Of a stretch of DNA of 64,000 nt, positions 20,045 to 29,865 are shown piece by piece (the first letter of the stretch is position 1; each line of letters begins with the position of its first letter). The stretch lies in contig JBCBDU010000003.1 of assembly GCA_038529355.1 (NCBI GenBank), forward strand, positions 87,039-151,038, written 5' to 3'. The notes below the pieces were generated by a model. That model did not search any database, had not been told where the DNA came from, and worked only from the letters and a program-made list of their open reading frames with translations. A program made the position numbers and the translations under genes. This stretch comes from CALBPI01 sp038529355 (lineage in GTDB: Bacteria > Pseudomonadota > Gammaproteobacteria > Steroidobacterales > Woeseiaceae).

Positions 20045-21421
20045 ATGAAGATCCTGATACTAGGCGCGGGTCAGGTCGGCGCCAGCGCCGCAACCCAACT
20101 CTCACGCGAAGAGGCAAACGACGTCACCGTTGTGGACTTCAACGCGGATGTCCTGCGCGAGCTGCAGGATCGCCTCGACATCCGAACCGTGGTGGGTCAT
20201 GGGGGCTACCCTGACGTGCTTGAGCGCGCCGGTTGTCGCGATGCCGATATCATCATTGCGATGACCGATTCCGACGAGACCAACATGGTTGCCTGTCAGG
20301 TTGCGTATTCACTATTCCGCACGCCGACCAAGATTGCCCGCATCCGCGCGGCCGAATACATGACCGCCGAGAAACTGTTTGCGCAGGAATCGATGCCGGT
20401 GGATGTGCGCATCAGTCCGGAACAACTGGTGTGCGAACACATTCAGCAGCTCATCCTGTACCCCGGCGCACTGCAGGTGCTCGAGTTTGCCAATGACCGT
20501 GTTCGCCTGGTCGGGGCGCGTGCCGACCGCGACGGTCTGTTGGTTGGTCAGCAGCTGAAGAACATCAAGGAACACCATCCGAATACCGAAGCGCGCATTG
20601 CCGCCATTTATCGTGAGGGGCGCTCCATCGAACCGCACGGTGATACCGTGATCCGCGAAGGCGATGAGGTATTTTTCATTGCCGCGCGCGAAGACATTCG
20701 CGTGTTCATGAGCGAGATGCGCAAGCTTGAAGATCCCGTGCGACGGGTGGTGATCGCCGGTGGTGGCAACATTGGCTTGCGACTGGCGCAGACACTCGAG
20801 CAAACCAATCAGGTCAAGATCATCGAGCGTGATCCCGAGCGCGCCCGGCGTATCTCCGAGCAGTTGTCGAAGGCTATCGTCCTGAACGGCGATGCTGCGA
20901 ACGAAGATCTGTTGCTCGAAGAGAACATTGATAACGCCGATGTCTTTTGTGCGCTGACGAATGCCGAAGAGGCCAACATCCTGTCCGCGATGCTGGCGCG
21001 ACGTTTGGGCGCGCACAAAGTCATGGCGTTGATCAACCGTCCGTCTTACGCCGAGTTGATGGAGTCGGGCAGCATCGATATCGCGATCTCACCGCAACAG
21101 ATCACGATTGGCTCGCTGCTGGCGCATGTGCGGCGCGGTGATGTTGTGCGGGTCCACTCGCTGCGGCGCGGTGCGGCTGAAGCAATTGAAGCGATCGCGC
21201 ATGGCGCCAGCGGCAGCAGCAAAGTGGTCGGCAAAACGATTGAGAATCTTGCGCTGCCGAAAGGCGCATCGATCGCTGCGCTGGTGCGCGGCGAGCAAGT
21301 CATCATCGCCCATCACGATACGGAAATTGAAGCTGACGACCATGTGATCATCTTCCTGACCGACCGGCGCAAGATCGATGAAGTCGAAGCACTGTTCCAG
21401 GTTGGTGTGTCGTTCCTGTAG
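20045..21421 (+). CDS. trkA: Trk potassium transporter peripheral subunit TrkA
   Basis: The cytosolic NAD(H)-binding regulator that gates the TrkH potassium channel. It has two tandem RCK_N/TrkA_C units: the first Rossmann loop is ILGAGQVGAS at residues about 5-14, the second IAGGGNIGLRLA near 235. At 458 residues it equals the E. coli protein. ATG 20045 is preferred over a start at 19994, which would overlap uvrD. trkH follows in the same direction 15 bases downstream. Confidence 0.97.
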   Translation: MKILILGAGQVGASAATQLSREEANDVTVVDFNADVLRELQDRLDIRTVVGHGGYPDVLERAGCRDADIIIAMTDSDETNMVACQVAYSLFRTPTKIARIRAAEYMTAEKLFAQESMPVDVRISPEQLVCEHIQQLILYPGALQVLEFANDRVRLVGARADRDGLLVGQQLKNIKEHHPNTEARIAAIYREGRSIEPHGDTVIREGDEVFFIAAREDIRVFMSEMRKLEDPVRRVVIAGGGNIGLRLAQTLEQTNQVKIIERDPERARRISEQLSKAIVLNGDAANEDLLLEENIDNADVFCALTNAEEANILSAMLARRLGAHKVMALINRPSYAELMESGSIDIAISPQQITIGSLLAHVRRGDVVRVHSLRRGAAEAIEAIAHGASGSSKVVGKTIENLALPKGASIAALVRGEQVIIAHHDTEIEADDHVIIFLTDRRKIDEVEALFQVGVSFL

Positions 21422-21436
21422 CGACCGGCTAACGCA

Positions 21437-22888
21437 ATGAACTGGTTTGTCGTTCAACGTATTCTCGGCATCCTGCTGATGATGTTCAGCGTCGCGATGT
21501 TGCCGCCGATCCTGGTATCACTGATTTACGATGACGGTGCGTGGCGCGTATTCGCTTACTCGTTTGCCGTGATTTTGCTGTTCGGGCTGACCATGTTTTG
21601 GCCGACGCGACGCGCCGTCAAAGACATGCGATTGCGTGACGGCTTTCTTGTGGTCGCAGGCTTCTGGTTGGTTCTCGGTACGATCGGTGCAACGCCGTTG
21701 TGGTTGTCTCCGAACCCGAGTCTCACACTGACCGAGGCCGTATTCGAGTCCATGTCAGGACTCACAACGACCGGCGCCACCGTCATCGTCGGTCTCGACA
21801 GCTTACCGCCATCGATTTTGTTCTATCGCCAGCAACTTCAATGGCTCGGCGGCATGGGTATCATCGTGTTGGCCGTGGCCATTCTGCCGATGCTGGGCGT
21901 TGGCGGCATGCAGCTGTATCGTGCCGAGACGCCCGGGCCGGTCAAGGACAATAAACTGACACCGCGTATCACCGAAACCGCCAAAGCGCTGTGGTATGTC
22001 TATTTGAGTTTCACGATTTGCTGCGCACTTGCGTACTGGCTTGCCGGCATGTCGGCATTCGATGCGATCTGTCACAGTTTTTCGACGGTAGCCATTGGCG
22101 GGTTCTCGACACACGACCTGAGCATCGGGCATTTCGACAGCACAGCGGTTGATCTGGTAGCCATTGTGTTCATGTTTTTCGCCGGCATCAATTTCTCGCT
22201 GCACTTTTTCGCCTGGCGCAACAACAGCCTGAAACACTATCTCGAAGATCCCGAATGCCGTGCATACGCCTTCATCCTGCTGATGTTGTCGGCCATCGTC
22301 ATGGTTGTGCTCAGCAACAGCGGCACTTACGACAGTCAACTACAGGCATTTATCGACAGCGCATTCCAAGCGGTGTCATTGGCGACGACAACCGGCTTCA
22401 CGACAGCCAACTACGCGGCATGGCCGGGCGCCATCCCTGTGCTGCTGATTTTCGCAAGTTTCATTGGCGGCTGCGCAGGCTCCACCGCTGGTGGCATCAA
22501 AGTCATGCGTGCACTTTTGCTGTACCGACAAGGCGCACGAGAGATCGCCCGACTGGTACACCCGAGCGCCGAGATTCCGGTGCGCATCGGCAACAAGGCG
22601 GTGTCGCGCCGCGTCGTCGAAGCCGTTTGGGGGTTTTTCTCGGTATACATGGTCGTGTTCGTCATCATTTTGTTGTTGATGCTGAGCACTGGCCTGGATC
22701 AACAAAGCGCGTTCTCAGCCGTTGCTGCAACGCTGAATAATCTGGGCCCCGGCCTTGGCGAAGTGACGACCGGTTTCATGAACGTGACGCCTGCCGGACA
22801 GTGGATCAGCATCATCGCGATGGTACTCGGGCGTCTGGAAATCTTCACACTACTGGTGCTCATCACACCGACGTTCTGGCGGCGATAA
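21437..22888 (+). CDS. trkH: Trk potassium uptake protein TrkH
   Basis: The potassium-conducting membrane subunit of the Trk system, 483 residues with four M1-P-M2 repeats. Selectivity-filter segments are visible: SGLTTTGATV, STVAIGGFSTHD, ATTTGFTTANY and a fourth loop with LGPGLGEV. It pairs with trkA 15 bases upstream. A TRAP transporter gene begins two bases after its stop, so read-through into a second transporter is likely. Confidence 0.96.
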   Translation: MNWFVVQRILGILLMMFSVAMLPPILVSLIYDDGAWRVFAYSFAVILLFGLTMFWPTRRAVKDMRLRDGFLVVAGFWLVLGTIGATPLWLSPNPSLTLTEAVFESMSGLTTTGATVIVGLDSLPPSILFYRQQLQWLGGMGIIVLAVAILPMLGVGGMQLYRAETPGPVKDNKLTPRITETAKALWYVYLSFTICCALAYWLAGMSAFDAICHSFSTVAIGGFSTHDLSIGHFDSTAVDLVAIVFMFFAGINFSLHFFAWRNNSLKHYLEDPECRAYAFILLMLSAIVMVVLSNSGTYDSQLQAFIDSAFQAVSLATTTGFTTANYAAWPGAIPVLLIFASFIGGCAGSTAGGIKVMRALLLYRQGAREIARLVHPSAEIPVRIGNKAVSRRVVEAVWGFFSVYMVVFVIILLLMLSTGLDQQSAFSAVAATLNNLGPGLGEVTTGFMNVTPAGQWISIIAMVLGRLEIFTLLVLITPTFWRR

Positions 22889-22890
22889 AC

Positions 22891-23403
22891 GTGCGAAAGA
22901 TCGACGTGATCAACGAATGGGTAGGTCGCGCTGTTGCCTGGCTGACGCTCGCGATGGTCATCAACACGGTCATCATCATTGTCGGACGGGATCTGTTTGG
23001 CTTCGGTCGCATCTGGTTGCAGGAGCTGACGACGTGGATGCATGCCAGCGTCTTCCTGCTGGGTGCTGCCTATACATTGCGCCACGACGAACACGTACGC
23101 GTCGATGTGTTTTACGGTAAATTTTCGGCGCGCGGCAAAGCGTGGGTCGACTTGCTCGGCACGTTGTTGCTGCTGATGCCGGTGTGTGCGCTGATCCTGA
23201 TGTCATCGTGGGAATACGTCTTCGGTCCGCGCGGCAGCTGGGTTAGTCTGGAATCGTCCTCGCAATCGGGCGGTCTGCCGTACCCGGCCTTTCCGCTGCT
23301 CAAGACGTTCATGCTGGCAATGCCGGTGTTGCTGCTCGTGCAGGGGCTCACCAATGCAGCGCGCGCTGCACGCACGATCATGCGTCGCGGAGCACCGTCG
23401 TGA
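22891..23403 (+). CDS. dctQ: TRAP transporter small permease subunit (DctQ family)
   Basis: The four-helix small membrane subunit of a tripartite ATP-independent periplasmic transporter; it docks the solute-binding protein to the large permease. 170 residues from GTG 22891, with helices near 12-33, 45-65, 85-108 and 130-150. The family segment HASVFLLGAAYTLRHDEHVRVDVFY is present in the first half. It overlaps dctM by four bases (GTGA). Confidence 0.9.
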   Translation: MRKIDVINEWVGRAVAWLTLAMVINTVIIIVGRDLFGFGRIWLQELTTWMHASVFLLGAAYTLRHDEHVRVDVFYGKFSARGKAWVDLLGTLLLLMPVCALILMSSWEYVFGPRGSWVSLESSSQSGGLPYPAFPLLKTFMLAMPVLLLVQGLTNAARAARTIMRRGAPS

Positions 23404-24776
23404 GTGTGGTTGCACTCGCGCTATTCATCGCCGCCATTGGCGTCTTGCTGACCGGCTTCCCGGTCGCATTTTCATTGGCCGGCACAGCACTGCTGTTCGC
23501 GCTGGGTGGCGTTGCGTTCGGCGTCTTCGATATGACGTTCCTCAGCAGCATACCGAACCGGCTGTTCGGCATCATGGGCAACGACACGCTGGTGGCGGTG
23601 CCGCTGTTTGTGTTCATGGGGATCACGCTCGAGCGAGCGCGCATTGCCGAGTCGCTGCTCGATGCGCTAACTAGTCTGTTTGGCCAGCGTAGCGGTGGCC
23701 TTGGCATCGCGGTGCTCGTTGTCGGCATGCTGCTGGCTGCGAGCACCGGCATTGTCGGCGCAACGGTCGTCACGATGGGCTTGCTGTCACTGCCAACGAT
23801 GATCAAACGCGGTTATTCACCGGCCATTGCAACCGGCACCATCTGCGCCTCGGGCACACTCGGTCAGATCATTCCGCCGTCAATTGTGCTGGTGTTGCTA
23901 GGCGACGTGCTGTCGTCGGCGTATCAACAAGCACAATTGGCGCAGGGTAACTTCAGCCCGAAGACGGTCTCGGTGGGTGATCTGTTTGCTGGCGCGCTGC
24001 TGCCCGGCGTAACACTGGTCGGGCTGTATCTGGTGTGGCTGCTGATCGTTGCGTGGCGCAATCCCGACAGCATGCCGCCGCCCGAGCAGACGGAAGACAC
24101 ACCGGCGATCACAGCAGCGCAAGTCATCAAGGCACTGCTCGCGCCGTTGCTGCTGATCACGGCCGTGCTTGGCGCGATACTGAGCGGCAAGGCAACGCCA
24201 ACCGAAGCCGCCGGTGTTGGCGCAGCCGGCGCATTGATCCTCGCTTTGCTGCGAGGCGCGCTGGACGGCGATGCGCTGCGCGACATCATGCAACGCACGA
24301 CGCGGGTGACTTGCATGGTATTCATGATTCTCATCGGCGCCTCAGTGTTCGCGCTGGTGTTCCGTGGCTACGATGGCGATGTCGCGGTGCACGAGTTGCT
24401 GACGCAATTGCCAGGTGGCGTGGTCGGTGCGTTCGTCGTCGTGATGCTGGTGATGTTCGTGCTCGGCTTCGTGCTCGACTTCATCGAAATTACGTTCGTC
24501 GTTGTGCCGATTGTTGGCCCGGTGCTGCTGGCGATGGGCCTGGACCCCGTGTGGTTGGGCGTCATGATCGCGATAAACCTGCAGACGTCGTTTTTGACGC
24601 CACCGTTTGGCTTTGCGCTGTTTTACTTGCGCGGTGTTGCGCCGGCGTCAATCAAGACAACCGATATTTATCGTGGCGTCATGCCATTCATTGCGATTCA
24701 GCTGCTGATGTTAGGCGTGCTGGCGGCATTCCCGGCACTGGCCACGTGGCTGCCAAATCTTATCTACGGAGCCTGA
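23400..24776 (+). CDS. dctM: TRAP transporter large permease subunit (DctM family)
   Basis: The ion-coupled transport subunit, 458 residues and about twelve helices. It has the N-terminal hairpin with GFPVAFSLAG, the MLLAASTGIVGATVVTMG segment, ASGTLGQIIPPSIVLVLLGD, and a C-terminal half with DFIEITFVVVPIVGPVLLAMG and LQTSFLTPPFGFALFYLRGV. The last segments resemble the TakP-type subgroup, which fits the dctP-like protein encoded at 31.4 kb. The next gene starts six bases downstream. Confidence 0.94.
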   Translation: MSVVALALFIAAIGVLLTGFPVAFSLAGTALLFALGGVAFGVFDMTFLSSIPNRLFGIMGNDTLVAVPLFVFMGITLERARIAESLLDALTSLFGQRSGGLGIAVLVVGMLLAASTGIVGATVVTMGLLSLPTMIKRGYSPAIATGTICASGTLGQIIPPSIVLVLLGDVLSSAYQQAQLAQGNFSPKTVSVGDLFAGALLPGVTLVGLYLVWLLIVAWRNPDSMPPPEQTEDTPAITAAQVIKALLAPLLLITAVLGAILSGKATPTEAAGVGAAGALILALLRGALDGDALRDIMQRTTRVTCMVFMILIGASVFALVFRGYDGDVAVHELLTQLPGGVVGAFVVVMLVMFVLGFVLDFIEITFVVVPIVGPVLLAMGLDPVWLGVMIAINLQTSFLTPPFGFALFYLRGVAPASIKTTDIYRGVMPFIAIQLLMLGVLAAFPALATWLPNLIYGA

Positions 24777-24782
24777 TCTGCG

Positions 24783-27700
24783 GTGTCGACTTCATCCGAT
24801 AGCTTCTGGCAAGTGCAGCTCAAAACGCTGTATCCGGACAGCGGCACGCTGACCCAACTGGACGGTGAGCTGGATCTGAATTTTTGCGATGCGCACGCTG
24901 TCTACAAAGTGATGCGAGAAGACTGCGACGCCGCATTGGTCGATATGCAATGCGCAGTGCTGACGCATCTGGCTGGGACTGCGGTACCCGTCTCCGCCAT
25001 CGTGCTTACGGCGACCGGCAAGCACTTTGACACGATCACCGACGAGAACGGCGACGACAGACTCGTCTGGGCGCAACGCCGCCTGCCCGGGATGCCTGCG
25101 CAACGCATCTCGCCGATCAGCGATGCAATGCTGGAACGAATCGGCCAACACGTCGCGCAATTGCACGACGCGCTGGCGACATTCGATCACGCGGCGCTAG
25201 ACCGGCGATTCGAATGGCATCCCCTGCAAGCAACTGGCGTTTTCAAATCAGCGCAGTCGTTGCACATACACACCGACGGCGAGCTGATCGCACGCATCGC
25301 ACATGACATTGCGACGCCGGCTGTCGCGCAATTACAGACGCTGCCGCAGCAGGCACTGCATAACGACCTGAATGACTGTAACTTGCTTGCGCTGCCGCAA
25401 GCGAACGCGACAGCAACGTGGAGCGGCGTTATCGATTTTGGCGATACGTGCCGCGGCCCGGTGATCAGCGACGTGGCGAATGTTTGCGCATACTTCATGA
25501 TCAATGCGGCGCGGCCGTTCGATGCGATGGCTGCGATTGTGCGTGGCTACGGCGCTTCACAAACACTGTCGCGCGCAGAAGCGCAGCTGCTGTGGCCGCT
25601 GATTCTGAGCCGCCTGTGCGTTAGCGCCATCGTTGCGCACAACGCGGTCGTGAGTGGTCGTGATGATCCGTACCTGCAGATCTCGCAAGCCGCCTTGCTA
25701 GACTTCCTGCGCACCCATGCTGACACCGATCCCGCTCGCGTATTGCAACAAATCTGCATGGCGGCTGGCGTCGACAATGGCAGCGCCGACGTCCTGCAAT
25801 GGATCGCCGCGCAACGCGACAGCGTCCACCCTATCTTCGGATTGCCGCTGGATGATGCGCCGATTCTGGATCTGTCCGTGTGTGGCGACGACAGCACGGA
25901 TGATCCGCTACAGCCGGACATGGCAGACATCGAACGTGCTGTGCAGCGACTGCAGGGCGGTGATCCGACGCGACCGGTACTGGGTTGCTACGGCGAGCCT
26001 CGCCTTATTTATGGCGCGCCGTTTTTCTGGCAAGACGCACACCCGGCAAGCGACCGCCGTACGGTGCACATCGCGATTGATGTGTTTCTGCCGACAGGCA
26101 CCGATGTGCGTGCACCGCTCGATGCACAGGTGCATTCGGCGCAGGTATGTGATGCGCAGTTCGACTACGGCGGTTTGATTGTGCTGCGACATGAGACCAC
26201 CGCCGGTGATCACTTTTTCACGCTCTACGGACACCTGACGCATGCCAGCGCCGCGGCGTTGCGCGTCGGTCAACCGATCGCCGCAGGCGAAGTCTTTGCG
26301 CAACTCGGCGCACCGCAGGAGAACGGCGGTTGGCCACCCCATGTTCACTTCCAGCTCGGCCTGACGGATCGACCCGGCTCTGAGTGGCCAGGCGTCGTCG
26401 ACCCTGACGAGTGGTCATTCATGCGGCATGTGTTTCCCGATCCGGCGCCGCTGCTGGGCCTGCCCGACGCGCACGCAACGCCGCCGGCAACCGATGTCGG
26501 CGTCTTAGAGGCACAGCGACAGCAACACGCACCCGCCAACCTTAAAACGTCATACCAAACGCCGCTGACCATCGCGCGCGGCTGGCGTTCGTTGTTGTTC
26601 GATCTTGACGGGCGCACGTATCTGGACGCATACAACAACGTGCCACACGTTGGCCATGCACATCCGCAGGTGCGGCGTGCCATCGACCGGCAACTGCGGC
26701 TGGTGAACACCAACTCGCGCTACTTGCAGCCTATCCACGGTGACTACATGGCGAAACTGGCGGCGCTGTTGCCCGACCCGCTCGATATGTGCTTCTTGGT
26801 GAACTCAGGCAGCGAAGCCAATGAACTGGCGCTGCGTCTGGCCCGCGCGCATACCGGCCGCAAAGAAACGCTGGCTCTGCGCGACGGCTATCACGGGCAC
26901 ACGGTGGCAACGATCGACATCAGCCATTACAAATTCGCAGGTCCGGGCGGCGCCGGCAAAACGGACTGGGTGCATCTGATCGACAACCCGGATGTATTCC
27001 GCGGCAAACATCGCGGTATCGATGCAGGCGATCGCTATGCGCAGGATGTGCAGACGCTGGTCGACACCTTGGTCGCCAACGGCACCCCGCCCGGCATGCT
27101 AATCGCTGAGACGTTCCCGAGCGTTGGCGGTCAGATCGTACCGCCGGCCGGTTATCTGCAAGGCGTCTACGCAGCGGTGCGAGCGGCGGGCGGTTTGTGC
27201 ATAGCCGATGAAGTACAGACCGGGCTAGGCCGACTGGGCAAGTACTTTTGGGGGTTTGAGCAACAACAGGTGACACCGGACATCGTCGTGATCGGCAAAC
27301 CGATTGGCAACGGCTATCCGCTCGCGGCCGTCGTGACCACAAAGGAAATCGCGGCCAGTTTCGATACCGGCATGGAGTTTTTCGCAACGTTCGGCGGATC
27401 AAGCGTCAGTTGCGCTGCAGGGATCGCCGTGCTCGACATCATCGAGCAGGAACAGTTATCAGAACGAGCGAGCATCGTTGGCGCTCACTTGCTGCAAGGC
27501 TTGTCTGAGCTGGCGACGCGATTCCCGTTGTTGGCGGACGTGCGCGGTTTGGGTTTGTTTATCGGCGTCGAGATTGCTGATGCTGCGCGCAACCCACTGC
27601 CGGCAGAGACCAGCTACATCGTCGAGCGCCTGCGCGAGCGGCGCATCCTGATCGGCAGCGACGGTCCTGATCACAATGTGCTGAAAATTCGGCCGCCACT

Positions 27701-27785
27701 CGTGTTCAGCGAGCAGGACGCCGACTATCTGTTGGCCGCGCTAGGCGATGTATTAAACGAGTCGGCGTTGGCGCAGTGGCACTAG
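24783..27785 (+). CDS. Kinase - M23 peptidase - class III PLP phospho-lyase fusion
   Basis: A 1000-residue cytosolic three-domain protein without signal peptide. Residues about 15-330 form an APH-fold small-molecule kinase: Brenner motif HNDLNDCN at 193-200, IDFGD at 217-221, and an N-terminal LDGELDLNF segment like hydroxylysine kinase. Residues about 400-550 form an M23 (LytM) domain with H429, D433 and HVH at 520-522, so all zinc ligands are present. Residues about 570-1000 form a class III PLP enzyme of the AGXT2-like group (YLDAYNNVPHVGHAHP, NSGSEANELALRLARAHTG, PLP lysine K839 in GKPIGNGYP). In animals, the matching kinase and lyase act in turn on hydroxylysine or phosphoethanolamine. 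I infer phosphorylation then phosphate elimination of an amino alcohol, possibly imported by the adjacent TRAP system. Confidence 0.88.
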   Translation: MSTSSDSFWQVQLKTLYPDSGTLTQLDGELDLNFCDAHAVYKVMREDCDAALVDMQCAVLTHLAGTAVPVSAIVLTATGKHFDTITDENGDDRLVWAQRRLPGMPAQRISPISDAMLERIGQHVAQLHDALATFDHAALDRRFEWHPLQATGVFKSAQSLHIHTDGELIARIAHDIATPAVAQLQTLPQQALHNDLNDCNLLALPQANATATWSGVIDFGDTCRGPVISDVANVCAYFMINAARPFDAMAAIVRGYGASQTLSRAEAQLLWPLILSRLCVSAIVAHNAVVSGRDDPYLQISQAALLDFLRTHADTDPARVLQQICMAAGVDNGSADVLQWIAAQRDSVHPIFGLPLDDAPILDLSVCGDDSTDDPLQPDMADIERAVQRLQGGDPTRPVLGCYGEPRLIYGAPFFWQDAHPASDRRTVHIAIDVFLPTGTDVRAPLDAQVHSAQVCDAQFDYGGLIVLRHETTAGDHFFTLYGHLTHASAAALRVGQPIAAGEVFAQLGAPQENGGWPPHVHFQLGLTDRPGSEWPGVVDPDEWSFMRHVFPDPAPLLGLPDAHATPPATDVGVLEAQRQQHAPANLKTSYQTPLTIARGWRSLLFDLDGRTYLDAYNNVPHVGHAHPQVRRAIDRQLRLVNTNSRYLQPIHGDYMAKLAALLPDPLDMCFLVNSGSEANELALRLARAHTGRKETLALRDGYHGHTVATIDISHYKFAGPGGAGKTDWVHLIDNPDVFRGKHRGIDAGDRYAQDVQTLVDTLVANGTPPGMLIAETFPSVGGQIVPPAGYLQGVYAAVRAAGGLCIADEVQTGLGRLGKYFWGFEQQQVTPDIVVIGKPIGNGYPLAAVVTTKEIAASFDTGMEFFATFGGSSVSCAAGIAVLDIIEQEQLSERASIVGAHLLQGLSELATRFPLLADVRGLGLFIGVEIADAARNPLPAETSYIVERLRERRILIGSDGPDHNVLKIRPPLVFSEQDADYLLAALGDVLNESALAQWH

Positions 27786-27950
27786 CCGCGAGGGTTCACG
27801 ATAGAACGTGCGATGCGCACTTTGTGCTCGTCAACCGATCATGTTGGCGATTGCTTGTCGGTTAGCCACACTTCATCACTCTCGAAGTGCTGTAGACCGG
27901 ACGGCTCGAGAACCACAACGATCACTAACCACTGGTGTCGTAGCGTGGGT

Positions 27951-29183
27951 CTACTCCGTCGCCATCAATTGCAGCATCGCTGCGAGCATTGCCTCAGTAC
28001 CGACCGCAATCGCCGCATCATCGCCGACGAAATCCGGACTGTGCGGAAACCCGACCGTGCCGGCTGCCGGATTGTTCACGCCCAGCATGTACATGACGCC
28101 AGGCACGGCTTTTTGAAACGACCCGAAGTCCTCGCTGAATGCCGGTATGACGCCGGGCGTTGGAATCAGCTTAACGTCCGATGCACGCTTTTTGATGCCC
28201 TGCGAGGCGAGCGCGAGTAGTTCGGCATCATTGTTAACGCCTTCCAAGGCCTGGCTGAATGCAATTGTTGCGGTGATCCCTTCAACGTCGACGGCCTCGA
28301 CTGAGCGCGTCAGTCGCTCTTGAACCTTAGGTCGCTCGCTTAACCCTGCTGACATGACGAATGCACTGACGATGACGTTTGTGTTCTCCGCCTCCGTCCG
28401 CGGCAAGAAATCGATAAAGACAAACGGCTCGGTTTGAAAGGACAGCATGGTGTCCAAAGTGATGTTGCCGTTTGCGGCAATTGCCGCCGTCACCTCGTTC
28501 ACCGCGCGTTCGAGATCACCGGAACCCGACAGAGTGACTTCAATCCGCGTGCGGCCAGCCAGCATGCCGTCCGGCAGCGCTGTCAGCGTCCCGATATCGA
28601 ACGGCGCAACATGTACGGCGAAAATTGCGTCGGGCAGCTGATCTGCAAAGACATCGTCGGCCAGCATGTCTTCAGCACCGACGCCCGCCTCCTCGGCAGG
28701 CTGGAAGATCAACATGACCTTACCGGGCAACTCGGTTTGAATGGCCGCGAAGCCTGCGGCAAGCCCGATACCAATCGTGGAATGAATGTCATGGCCACAC
28801 GTGTGATGCACGCCTTCCACTTGCGAGCGATAACTGACGGGATCGATCGCATCGCCGGATACCGCATCCATATCTGCCCGAAACGCGATCAGCGGGCCGT
28901 CCTTTTGCCCCTGTAACGTCGCCACCACGCCATAGCCGCCCACACCCGATCTGACATCGAAACCCAATGCGGTCAGTGCGTCGGCAATTTTTGCTGATGT
29001 GCGTTGTTCATTGCCGGCCAGTTCGGGGAAGCGATGCAGATCATGACGAAACGCAATCAGATCTGCTTTGGCTTGCACCACCGCGGCCATTGCGTCTTCG
29101 TGCAATGACGACGGGGATTCAGCGGCCTTGCAGGCGGTGAGCGCGACAACTATGGCGACTGCAATCCAGCGGACTAGACACAT
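27951..29183 (-). CDS. M20 family amidohydrolase/peptidase, predicted lipoprotein
   Basis: A zinc amidohydrolase of the M20D group, which cleaves N-acyl amino acids or amino acid conjugates. A lipobox (LTAC, Cys at about 18) predicts export and lipid anchoring. Metal-ligand motifs are FRADMDAV, HHTCGHDIHSTIG and PAEEAG; FSEDFGSF and GFPHSPDFVGDDA lie in the C-terminal catalytic half. 410 residues. It converges with the fusion gene and shares a strand with the SnoaL-like gene 32 bases upstream. Its periplasmic location could let it release a substrate for the TRAP transporter, which is speculative. Confidence 0.9.
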   Translation of the reverse strand: MCLVRWIAVAIVVALTACKAAESPSSLHEDAMAAVVQAKADLIAFRHDLHRFPELAGNEQRTSAKIADALTALGFDVRSGVGGYGVVATLQGQKDGPLIAFRADMDAVSGDAIDPVSYRSQVEGVHHTCGHDIHSTIGIGLAAGFAAIQTELPGKVMLIFQPAEEAGVGAEDMLADDVFADQLPDAIFAVHVAPFDIGTLTALPDGMLAGRTRIEVTLSGSGDLERAVNEVTAAIAANGNITLDTMLSFQTEPFVFIDFLPRTEAENTNVIVSAFVMSAGLSERPKVQERLTRSVEAVDVEGITATIAFSQALEGVNNDAELLALASQGIKKRASDVKLIPTPGVIPAFSEDFGSFQKAVPGVMYMLGVNNPAAGTVGFPHSPDFVGDDAAIAVGTEAMLAAMLQLMATE

Positions 29184-29215
29184 AGCAAAGCTCCAGATGC
29201 TCGACGACCGAACAA

Positions 29216-29650
29216 CTATTTTTCCGTCGGGAAGTAATACACGCGCTTGATCAGCGAACCAGAAAATTCATAGACCGATAAACTGCGCTGCGTTTGCAGG
29301 CCGCTATCGGTCTCATAGCTAGCTTCCTCCAGCGCCGACACTCGGTCCGCTGTCGAGAAGACATGTACAAGTCGTGACTTGCAACTGGTGCAGGATGCGA
29401 AGTAATCGGTCATGCCGCTGCGCAATTGCGCCTTGCCGCTCGCCTCAACCGCGATGTCGTCACCATCGACGCTGAGCCACTGCACATCGTCAGTCACCAT
29501 CTCGAGCATACGATCCACGTCGTGCGCGTTAAACACCTCGACAAAACGATGGACGATTTGCTCCGACGTCATTGTGTCGTCGGGATTACCAGCATTCGCC
29601 ATGCTGGCAAGGGCCCAAACGGTACAAACAAGAAATACGCGCTGCATCAT
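29216..29650 (-). CDS. Exported SnoaL/NTF2-like protein
   Basis: A 144-residue protein with a signal peptide (hydrophobic core VFLVCTVWALA, predicted cleavage after ANA), then a single NTF2-like cone domain: MTSEQIVHRFVEVFNAHDVDRMLEMVTDDVQW is the classic helix-helix-strand opening of SnoaL proteins. It has two cysteines in FASCTSC. ATG 29650 was chosen over a frame starting at 29695 because it puts the signal peptide at the N terminus. It is probably co-transcribed with the M20 hydrolase. Ligand or activity unknown. Confidence 0.72.
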   Translation of the reverse strand: MMQRVFLVCTVWALASMANAGNPDDTMTSEQIVHRFVEVFNAHDVDRMLEMVTDDVQWLSVDGDDIAVEASGKAQLRSGMTDYFASCTSCKSRLVHVFSTADRVSALEEASYETDSGLQTQRSLSVYEFSGSLIKRVYYFPTEK

Positions 29651-29865
29651 GGTAACTACCACCGAAAAATCGTTATCACGGCAATTTAGCATCATTGCTG
29701 CGACACAACTGGCAATTTCGTTGCTCGATCAAGCACTGACAAACGCTGCACGGGGGCAAGTCACGTCATCTACACGGGTTCGGAAAACCGATGCATCGTG
29801 TTGTTAGTTGTTAGCCGCTCACCTTCTCAGCTCACTATGGAACACACACCGACGACCAACAACGG

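Noticed and set aside
24035..24802. 255-codon plus-strand frame overlapping dctM
   Set aside because: An alternative frame over the conserved C-terminal half of dctM; Arg- and Ala-rich with no motif.
24783..27785. The three-domain fusion as an assembly or frameshift artefact
   Set aside because: The frame is open throughout, the linkers are normal in composition, and each domain keeps its key residues; no shift in base use is seen at the joints.
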